Of a DNA stretch of 5,586 bases, positions 1-5,415 are shown piece after piece. This DNA is from PVC group bacterium (lineage in GTDB: Bacteria; Verrucomicrobiota; Kiritimatiellia; CAIKKV01; PXCX01). How positions within the stretch are numbered: the stretch's first letter is position 1; each line of letters starts with the position of its first letter. The notes under the pieces are model-generated. The model worked only from the letters and a program-made list of their open reading frames with translations, made no database searches and was not told the DNA's origin. A program made the translations under genes and the position numbers. The stretch spans positions 1 to 5,586 of the forward strand of contig PWZG01000255.1 of NCBI GenBank assembly GCA_003567575.1, in the 5' to 3' direction.

Positions 1-112
1 CTCTCCCAGAGGGAGCGGGAGATCACGCGAGTGAACGGCTAACGGTTTTCTTGTTTTTTATGGCGGTTTCGTGTGTTTAAGGCACTGAAGTATTGCCTTA
101 TGGCAAAAATCA

Positions 113-152
113 GTCTGCGGTCTGCGGTGTGAGTGGATACTCTTACGCAGAC
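113..152. other. Tandem heptamer and 33-nt imperfect hairpin
   Basis: The heptamer GTCTGCG occurs twice in tandem at 113-119 and 120-126, and its exact reverse complement CGCAGAC lies at 146-152. Using the second copy, 120-126 pairs with 146-152 (7 bp). After a one-base bulge at 127, 128-129 pairs with 144-145 (one pair is a G-T wobble). After a T-T mismatch, GAGT at 131-134 pairs with ACTC at 139-142 around the tetraloop 135-138. The first heptamer copy could pair instead, giving two alternative registers. No T-run follows on either strand, so this is not an ordinary intrinsic terminator. It could be an operator, part of a repeat family or an RNA structure; its function is unknown. Confidence 0.5.
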
Positions 153-173
153 ACGAATGGCGCTTACTCGACT

Positions 174-202
174 TCTTAACCGCCGCCCTTAATCGGTTAC
201 AC
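174..202 (+). repeat. Left arm of 29-bp inverted repeat flanking the DUF4838 gene
   Basis: This 29-bp stretch matches the reverse complement of 2752-2780 at 27 of 29 positions; the two differences fall at 185 and 191. It opens with TCTTAACCGCC and closes with TCGGTTACAC. Inside it, TAACCG (177-182) and CGGTTA (194-199) form a 6-bp dyad around 11 nt, so a single arm can fold into a small hairpin. The match is far too long to be chance between two short intergenic regions. It is either an interspersed REP-like palindromic repeat or the end of a mobile or duplicated unit. Confidence 0.85.
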
Positions 203-225
203 CTGCCGCCTGCATAATCGAAATG

Positions 226-260
226 TCCATCATGCCATCATTCCAACATTCCAACATTCC
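226..260 (+). repeat. Degenerate 8-bp tandem repeat, 4.4 copies
   Basis: The period is exactly 8 bp. The units are TCCATCAT (226-233), GCCATCAT (234-241), TCCAACAT (242-249), TCCAACAT (250-257) and a partial TCC (258-260). The last two full units are identical, and the first two differ from them at one or two positions. The array ends 38 bp before the -35 element of the promoter at 298-326, so it might bind a regulator or simply be a slippage-prone microsatellite. It is too short and has no spacers, so it is not a CRISPR array. Confidence 0.85.
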
Positions 261-297
261 GCATCCCTGCGAGATGCTAATGATTTGTATTTAGTGA

Positions 298-326
298 TTG
301 TCAACCGCCAGGCAATACGTTATAAA
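298..326 (+). promoter_or_regulatory. Sigma70-type promoter for the DUF4838 gene
   Basis: The -35 element TTGTCA (298-303) matches TTGACA at 5 of 6 positions. The -10 element TATAAA (321-326) matches TATAAT at 5 of 6. The spacer is 17 bp (304-320), which is the optimum. Transcription would start near 332-335, giving a leader of about 30 nt before the ATG at 363. Because the promoter lies downstream of the in-frame TTG at 285, it also argues that translation starts at 363. The assignment rests on consensus matching alone. Confidence 0.6.
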
Positions 327-362
327 TGCCACCTACGAATCGCAAAAAATGAAAGAAAGATC

Positions 363-2711
363 ATGAAAAGAAAAATCGGATCGCAACTCGGATTAATATG
401 CTTGTTGACGGGACTGCTGGCGACGGGTTCGGCGTCAGCCGGCATCGAGCTGGTACGGAACGGCGAGGCGGCGACGGCGATTGTTTTGGCGGTCGAACCC
501 CATGCGCTGGAACAACGCGCGGCGGATGAATTGGTCGAGCATATTCAACTGATCAGCGGCGCGATATTACCGGTGGTCAAATCCGGCGCCGTCCCCGAAG
601 GCCTGACACCCATCCGTATCGGCGCCGCTGCTGACGCGGAACTGGAGGCATTGATTTTGGAACATGGCAACATGCCGGATTCCTTTATCCTGCTTGTTGA
701 CGATCAAGGTGTTCAACTACGCGGTCTCTCGCCGCTTGGCGCCCGCCATGCCGCTTACGAAATGCTCGAACAACTTGGCGTGCGCTGGTTTATTCCGGGA
801 GAGATCGGACGGGTAGTGCCCCGCATGGGAAACGTGACGCTGATGCGACAGCGAACCGTTCAGGTGCCTTCATTCAAGACACGCGATCAACGCTCCCAAC
901 ATCGCGACGACACCTGGGCCGAACGCGTTCGCGAAAATCGTGGTTACGGTCACGGCCGTTCCCGCCCTGGCACGCATAGCACCGGCGGTTCGCCGGATCG
1001 CTCGGAACAACCGCAATACTGGGCAATGCGCGCCGATGGCAGTCGCGGCGGCGGACAGCTTTGCCTCACCGGTTCGCATGACAATCCTGGCGATCCAGCC
1101 GATCCGCAACAGAATTACGTTCTCGGATCGGTGACCGAACATTTCCTCGAGCGCCTTCGCCGCATGCCACCGGAAGCACTGAAAGAACGGATTGTCTTCA
1201 ATGTCGGTCCCCGCGATGGTGGCGGGTTCTGCGTGTGTGCGATGTGCAAGGCGCTCGATCCGGATGTTACAACCCCGTTTGCCACGCCGCGACCATCCCA
1301 TACGGACCGTTACGTCTGGTTTTTCAACCAGGTTACGAAAGCCATCCGGCAGGAATTTCCCGATGCCGATGTGCTGTTCGGGTTCTATGCCTATGGCGCA
1401 CTGATGCATCCGCCGCAAGCCGTGCAACCGATGGGTAACCTGGCGATATCCGTAGCGCCTATTCACTTATGCCGCATTCACGGACCGAACAATCCCGTTT
1501 GCCCGGAGTCGGACTATTACAGTTATAAATTACGCACATGGGAACCCTACGTCGAGGAAGTCTGGTGCCGTGGCTACACCTGGAATCTGGCTGACCCGCA
1601 GTTTTTGTTTCCGCTGGTGCATCGCTTGCGCGAGGAAATCCCGCTTAATTACCGCTACAAGCTGGTCGGCTACGGTACCGATGCGAACCATTCCTGGGCG
1701 GCTCATTTGCCTGCCAATTACGTGGCGGCCAAGTTGATGTGGGACCATACGCTTGATGTGGATGCACTGATGGCGGACTTCTACGACAAATTTTACGGTC
1801 CGGCTTCGGAACCAATGGGCGCCTATCACAGCTTTTTGGATGCGACAATTCGCGACGCCGATCATCACACCGGCAGTATCTGGGATATACCGTTGATTTA
1901 TCCGCCCGAGACGCGCACTCATGCCCGCGGACTACTCGAACAGGCAACCGTGCTGGCGGGAACGGACGACGATGAGTTGTTCGCCACCCGGGTATTGATA
2001 CAGACGCGCGCAATGGATTATCTCGACGCCTACTGCGAGTTGCGCGCACGACGGCAGGCATTTGATTTTGCGGGTGAATGGCAGGCGCTTGAGCGTGTTG
2101 CCGCCATGCGCGACAGCCTGCTGAACGATTTCGAGTATCCCATGCTGCATCCCCGGCATGCGACATCGCTTTTTGAACGATTTGTGGCTCGTCCGACTCG
2201 AATGATTTACGAATCGCTCAACGGCGGCACAGGCGATATCGTAGCCCGCCTCGATTACGAGTGGCAATTCCAGCTCGACCCGGAAAGCTGGGGTCAATAC
2301 ATCGGACTGCATCGGCCTGAGAGCGCCGGCGGCAACTGGCAGACGCTTCGCGCCGATACCAGTTGGAGTAACCAGGGGCTGCGTTACTACTTCGGACAGG
2401 CCTGGTATCGACAAACAGTTGAGGTACCCGCGGAGTTTGCCGGGCGGACCGTCAACATCTGGTTCGCGGGTGTCGACAATACGGCCGAAGTCTGGGTCAA
2501 CGGACATTTCGTCGGCGCCAATCACGGCGGGGCGGAATTCGATCTGGATGCCTACGGTTCATCCTTCCGTCCGTTCCAGTTCGCCGCCACGCACGCGATC
2601 AACTTCGGTGGCCCCAACGTGGTAACGGTTCGGGCCGTGCGCCCAGGCACTAACGAACTGGGGACCGGCGGCATCGTCGGTCCTGTCATGTTCTACGCGC
2701 CGGCCGAGTGA
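363..2711 (+). CDS. Secreted DUF4838 / GH67-N-like glycoside hydrolase-type protein with C-terminal GH2-like binding domain
   Basis: This encodes a 782-aa exported protein, probably involved in polysaccharide breakdown; no specific enzyme activity is established for the family. Residues 1-26 form a Sec signal peptide: basic MKRK, a Leu-rich core, and a likely cut after the ASA at 24-26. Residues 27 to about 165 resemble the alpha-glucuronidase (GH67) N-terminal domain and include the pattern GARHAAYEMLEQLGVRWF (126-143). The DUF4838 core follows, to about residue 490, with the cysteine cluster C290-x-C292-x2-C295 after an RDGGG stretch. Residues 500-610 look helical. Residues about 630-782 resemble a GH2 sugar-binding jelly roll, with AWYR (680-683), FAGVDNTAEVWVNG (701-714) and a closing strand. 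The ATG at 363 was chosen because it places the signal peptide at the N-terminus and follows the promoter at 298-326. An in-frame TTG at 285 would add 26 non-signal residues. The ribosome binding site is weak (GAAAGAAAGA at 351-360). The neighbour downstream is convergent. Family assignment is from recognition of patterns, and the catalytic residues were not identified. Confidence 0.9.
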   Translation: MKRKIGSQLGLICLLTGLLATGSASAGIELVRNGEAATAIVLAVEPHALEQRAADELVEHIQLISGAILPVVKSGAVPEGLTPIRIGAAADAELEALILEHGNMPDSFILLVDDQGVQLRGLSPLGARHAAYEMLEQLGVRWFIPGEIGRVVPRMGNVTLMRQRTVQVPSFKTRDQRSQHRDDTWAERVRENRGYGHGRSRPGTHSTGGSPDRSEQPQYWAMRADGSRGGGQLCLTGSHDNPGDPADPQQNYVLGSVTEHFLERLRRMPPEALKERIVFNVGPRDGGGFCVCAMCKALDPDVTTPFATPRPSHTDRYVWFFNQVTKAIRQEFPDADVLFGFYAYGALMHPPQAVQPMGNLAISVAPIHLCRIHGPNNPVCPESDYYSYKLRTWEPYVEEVWCRGYTWNLADPQFLFPLVHRLREEIPLNYRYKLVGYGTDANHSWAAHLPANYVAAKLMWDHTLDVDALMADFYDKFYGPASEPMGAYHSFLDATIRDADHHTGSIWDIPLIYPPETRTHARGLLEQATVLAGTDDDELFATRVLIQTRAMDYLDAYCELRARRQAFDFAGEWQALERVAAMRDSLLNDFEYPMLHPRHATSLFERFVARPTRMIYESLNGGTGDIVARLDYEWQFQLDPESWGQYIGLHRPESAGGNWQTLRADTSWSNQGLRYYFGQAWYRQTVEVPAEFAGRTVNIWFAGVDNTAEVWVNGHFVGANHGGAEFDLDAYGSSFRPFQFAATHAINFGGPNVVTVRAVRPGTNELGTGGIVGPVMFYAPAE

Positions 2712-2729
2712 AGCTACCGCTGCCTATTC

Positions 2730-2747
2730 ACGACTGAAAGAAGTCGT
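2730..2747. terminator. Weak hairpin after the DUF4838 gene, possible terminator
   Basis: ACGACT (2730-2735) pairs exactly with AGTCGT (2742-2747) around the 6-nt loop 2736-2741, starting 19 bp after the stop codon at 2709-2711. Only two further T residues follow before the sequence turns mixed, and the stem is short, so it is a poor intrinsic terminator. It may only help define the 3' end of the transcript. Confidence 0.25.
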
Positions 2748-2751
2748 TTAA

Positions 2752-2780
2752 GTGTAACCGATGAAGGGTGGCGGTTAAGA
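2752..2780 (-). repeat. Right arm of 29-bp inverted repeat flanking the DUF4838 gene
   Basis: The reverse complement of this stretch matches 174-202 at 27 of 29 positions. It contains the same dyad, TAACCG at 2755-2760 and CGGTTA at 2772-2777. A further copy of the 8-mer CGGTTAAG follows at 2784-2791, 12 bp after the one at 2772-2779. Beyond the arm, weaker similarity to the left side continues for about 14 bp (8 of 14 positions counting outward from the arm's edge). It sits between the convergent stop codons of the two large genes, where REP-like elements are often found and can affect 3' ends of transcripts. Confidence 0.85.
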
Positions 2781-2819
2781 GCACGGTTAAGTGGTTATTT
2801 CCCCGCTCGTCATACGAAA

Positions 2820-5390
2820 TTATGGTTTTTCCAGAACCACCTTTATCCAATCGCGACCCCGGTTAGCGGTGCGCAGGACAACACCCCCGTCGCCGGCGGC
2901 CAGCGCCACCTGGTCGGAAACCACCGCGACCGCCCGCAAAGGCTCCTTGCAGCCGGTTTCAATTTTCCGCCAGTGCGCGCCGCCGTCATTTGTTATCATG
3001 ACTATACCGGCTTCGCCGACCGCATAACCGGTTTGACGGTCGTGGAAGGCGATTCGCCACAAGCTTTCCATGGCAAGTCCCGGCGTTAATTCCCAGTTCC
3101 GACCGGCATCGTAGGTTCGGGCGATCCCGCCGAAGCGGCCGGCGGCGAAACCGGTATTGCCATCGACAAAACAAATACCCAGCGCCTCCTCGGGCAGCGT
3201 TTGGCGCACAAATGATTTTCCGCCACCCTCTATGGTCAGCGCCAGTCGCATGCTGCCGACGACCCAGACCTGATCGCGGGAAAGAGGCGCCATCGAAAGC
3301 GCCTTGGCTACTTTGTCCCAGCGGCCGTCTTCACGGTTATTCCAGATTTCACGCCAGCTTCGTCCACCATCCTCAGTCTTCCAGATATGGCCGTTGCCGC
3401 AAAGATAGCCGACCTGTTCATCAACCATTTTCAGATCGTGATGATACGCCGATGCCGCCAGCGAGCTGGTGTCGATCACCTGCCAGGTGTCGCCACCGTC
3501 ACCGGTATGCATCAGTTCGTCCCACATATAGTCAACCATCCAATCGACGCCTTTGATCAGCATATCGGCCGCCAGCCGATCTCCGGTCACCTCGTGGTAA
3601 TGTTGGAGACCGATCAGGGTCAAAGCGACCATAAAAGTCTTGCCGACCGGGAAGCGAGGATCGTCCAGGCCGCCGCCGGAGTAGATCCAGGCCCCGGTCA
3701 CCTGATCCTGTTCACGAGCGCAGATGTCGACCACCGCCTGCGCGGCGCGGAGATATCGGGGGTCAAGGGTATTGTGCCAGGCATACATAAGGCCAATCAA
3801 CCCCCAACCGGGCCGGCGCGCGCCGGGTCGACCCCGGTATTTCGGATACCGAACGTGTCCGACACAGCGCGCAAAAAAATCGCCCATTTCGGTACCGTGT
3901 TTTCGCGCACGCGGTTCACCGAGAAATCCCCAATAATCGAAAAAACACTCGAGCCAGGCGTGGCCGATGTCAGCGCCTATCCGCTCGGTATGATCACTGC
4001 TGTGAGCGTGCGGCGCGCCGGCAAGATACTCGTATGGTGCCGGCAGGTAGTGCATGACATCGGTATCCATGGTGTGGCGTGTGCATGCGGCGGCGAGGTC
4101 AAAGTAACGCCGGTCGCCGGTCCGCGTGAACTGGAGAAACCATGTATGCCCCCAGTCGTACTCGTTATTGAGCCAGCCTCTGGGCATGGCGTCATAACGG
4201 CTGTCGCCGTAATTGCGATAGCCGTATTCGTCGCGTTCCTCACGGGTTCTCATGATTTGCTCGTAGCCGGCCGCGATAGCCGCCTCGAATTCGGGCTGAC
4301 CGCTTTCGGCGGCGGCGGAAAGCGGACCGAGCACACCGCTTTCGCACATCCAATCGGCCGGAGGCACCAGTAACGGGCGCTGGTTGATCAGCGACATCAT
4401 TGACCCGGCCGTGGGTGCATCGTCGCCAAACCAAAGCCATAGGTCATGCGTCTGCGCCTCGCCGGGCGAGAACAGCATGCCATGCTCGCTATCATCATCG
4501 AGCAGTCCGGCGGTCAAAACACCATTTTCCAGACGCAGTGAAGCAGGAAAACGTTCCCAGAAATCGGATACGCCGAGCGTAATCAGGTTCCCGGCCCGGA
4601 CCCAGCCCTGATGGCGTCCGGCCGCCGATTGACCGTCGATTTCGTAATGTCTGGAACAGGACTGGCGCAGGCATTGCCCCTCATGCTCACCGAATGATAG
4701 TTTCTCCAACCTATTGACGGACTCGAATTGAAGATCGACTTTTTCCAGCCGGTATTCGACGCATGTGGCCGAACGGTTGATAATCGTATGCTCAACGCGA
4801 ATCAAAGGTAGTCCGGCATAAAAATGCAGGCGGTACTGGTAATGAAATGCCGGTTCCGGGCCCTGGTATTGGCCTTCAATAAAAACCACTGCATGCAGCG
4901 GTCCCTTCTTCTCCACCAGGACGGTAAGTGGCGGAGCTTGGCAATGGACCGGACCCGCTTTTACCTTCACCTTCGACAGCGCGCCAATCCGCAGCAGCGC
5001 TTGTCCGTCGCGGATGACCGTACCCAGCACCCCGGGATCGCCCATAGGAAGCATCGTCTTTATGACTCCGGCATCAACAAGAATGTCGTCAAGACGTTCT
5101 TCGATCCGCACAGCCGGCGTATCGTTCCCTGCCCTTTCTCTTGCCGCAGCCAGGGTGAACATTTCACCGGCCCACGCCATGTCGGGAACAGCGTCCAGAA
5201 GCAGCCAACGCACCGAACCGTCCGGCCAGTATCCGTTTTCTTCAGTACGGCAAGGAATCAAGCTGCCGTCAGGGTCAGCCAGCGTAAACGCCTGCCCGGA
5301 TTTCAGAAACCCTTTCTTGATTGGGATTCCAAAAGAAACCGGCCAGCGCAAACCCGGCGCCTTGTGTGCCTCAAGACGTAATTTTAGCAT
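2820..5390 (-). CDS. PcRGLX/YetA-like (exo-rhamnogalacturonan lyase family-like) protein fused to Asp-box beta-propeller
   Basis: This 856-aa protein probably acts on pectin-type or related oligosaccharides. Residues 1 to about 340 resemble the beta-rich RIFT-barrel N-terminal part of PcRGLX/YetA proteins, with GIPIKKGFL (21-29) and WPDGSVRWLLLD (55-66). Residues about 360-620 look like the helical (alpha/alpha) part, with YGDSRYD (394-400), NNEYDWGH (408-415), RTGDRRYF (423-430) and a His-rich stretch H461, H463, H467, H478. Residues about 622-856 carry six Asp-box-like motifs ending at W636, W679, F727, W766, W807 and W848, 39-48 residues apart, as in Ycf48/BNR beta-propellers. The third and sixth lack the Asp. 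No signal peptide or membrane segment is seen, so a cytoplasmic location is the default. The start is fixed: an in-frame TAG lies at 5409-5411, and no other start falls between it and the ATG at 5388-5390. The ribosome binding site is weak (GAAG in the 25-bp gap). The gene follows the partial gene at 5416-5586, probably in one operon. Lyase activity is inferred from the family and not demonstrated. Confidence 0.85.
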   Translation of the reverse strand: MLKLRLEAHKAPGLRWPVSFGIPIKKGFLKSGQAFTLADPDGSLIPCRTEENGYWPDGSVRWLLLDAVPDMAWAGEMFTLAAARERAGNDTPAVRIEERLDDILVDAGVIKTMLPMGDPGVLGTVIRDGQALLRIGALSKVKVKAGPVHCQAPPLTVLVEKKGPLHAVVFIEGQYQGPEPAFHYQYRLHFYAGLPLIRVEHTIINRSATCVEYRLEKVDLQFESVNRLEKLSFGEHEGQCLRQSCSRHYEIDGQSAAGRHQGWVRAGNLITLGVSDFWERFPASLRLENGVLTAGLLDDDSEHGMLFSPGEAQTHDLWLWFGDDAPTAGSMMSLINQRPLLVPPADWMCESGVLGPLSAAAESGQPEFEAAIAAGYEQIMRTREERDEYGYRNYGDSRYDAMPRGWLNNEYDWGHTWFLQFTRTGDRRYFDLAAACTRHTMDTDVMHYLPAPYEYLAGAPHAHSSDHTERIGADIGHAWLECFFDYWGFLGEPRARKHGTEMGDFFARCVGHVRYPKYRGRPGARRPGWGLIGLMYAWHNTLDPRYLRAAQAVVDICAREQDQVTGAWIYSGGGLDDPRFPVGKTFMVALTLIGLQHYHEVTGDRLAADMLIKGVDWMVDYMWDELMHTGDGGDTWQVIDTSSLAASAYHHDLKMVDEQVGYLCGNGHIWKTEDGGRSWREIWNNREDGRWDKVAKALSMAPLSRDQVWVVGSMRLALTIEGGGKSFVRQTLPEEALGICFVDGNTGFAAGRFGGIARTYDAGRNWELTPGLAMESLWRIAFHDRQTGYAVGEAGIVMITNDGGAHWRKIETGCKEPLRAVAVVSDQVALAAGDGGVVLRTANRGRDWIKVVLEKP

Positions 5391-5415
5391 GGTTTCATCT
5401 TCAAAATTCTACAGG

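Larger units (their letters stand above)
1..297. other. Upstream non-coding region, rich in small repeats
   Basis: No convincing gene is present here. Reading frame 1 is open from the window edge to a TAA at 40-42 and could be the last 13 codons of an upstream plus-strand gene, but that is too short to judge. A small GC stem (CTCCC at 3-7 with GGGAG at 11-15) and a T-rich tract at 45-59 would suit the end of an upstream transcript, but they are too far apart to form a standard terminator. The rest holds the hairpin at 120-152, an inverted-repeat arm at 174-202 and an octamer tandem repeat at 226-260. This concentration of structured and repeated DNA suggests a boundary between transcription units. 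Confidence 0.6.

Noticed and set aside
93..106. Hairpin TTGCC / GGCAA as a terminator or regulatory stem
   Set aside because: The stem is only 5 bp around TTAT. An A-run follows on the plus strand and no T-run follows on the minus strand, so nothing supports a function.
169..177. 9-bp CGACTTCTT that is also found as reverse complement at 2738-2746
   Set aside because: It lies in a different position relative to the 29-bp arms on the two sides, so it does not extend the inverted repeat. A 9-bp match is near chance level.
174..202. Integron attC site
   Set aside because: The arm has a dyad, but the expected RYYYAAC and GTTRRRY core pair is not present in the right places. A single GTTAAGT at 2786-2792 is a chance-level match, and no integrase is visible.
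226..260. CRISPR array
   Set aside because: The units are 8 bp and directly abutting with no spacers, and no cas gene is present.
870..2525. Several minus-strand open frames of 130-198 codons inside the DUF4838 gene
   Set aside because: They overlap one another and the real gene, and their translations are rich in Arg, His and Cys without domain patterns, so they are shadows.
3387..4373. Long open frame (328 codons) on the plus strand inside the PcRGLX-like gene
   Set aside because: It is wholly antisense to a gene with recognisable domains. Its predicted protein has no family pattern, and such frames are common opposite GC-rich genes.
4824..5381. 185-codon plus-strand frame over the N-terminal part of the PcRGLX-like gene
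   Set aside because: It is antisense to the conserved N-terminal domain and lacks any recognisable domain or ribosome binding context.
5391..5415. Separate promoter for the PcRGLX-like gene
   Set aside because: The gap to the upstream gene is only 25 bp and shows no -35/-10 pair. Cotranscription is simpler.
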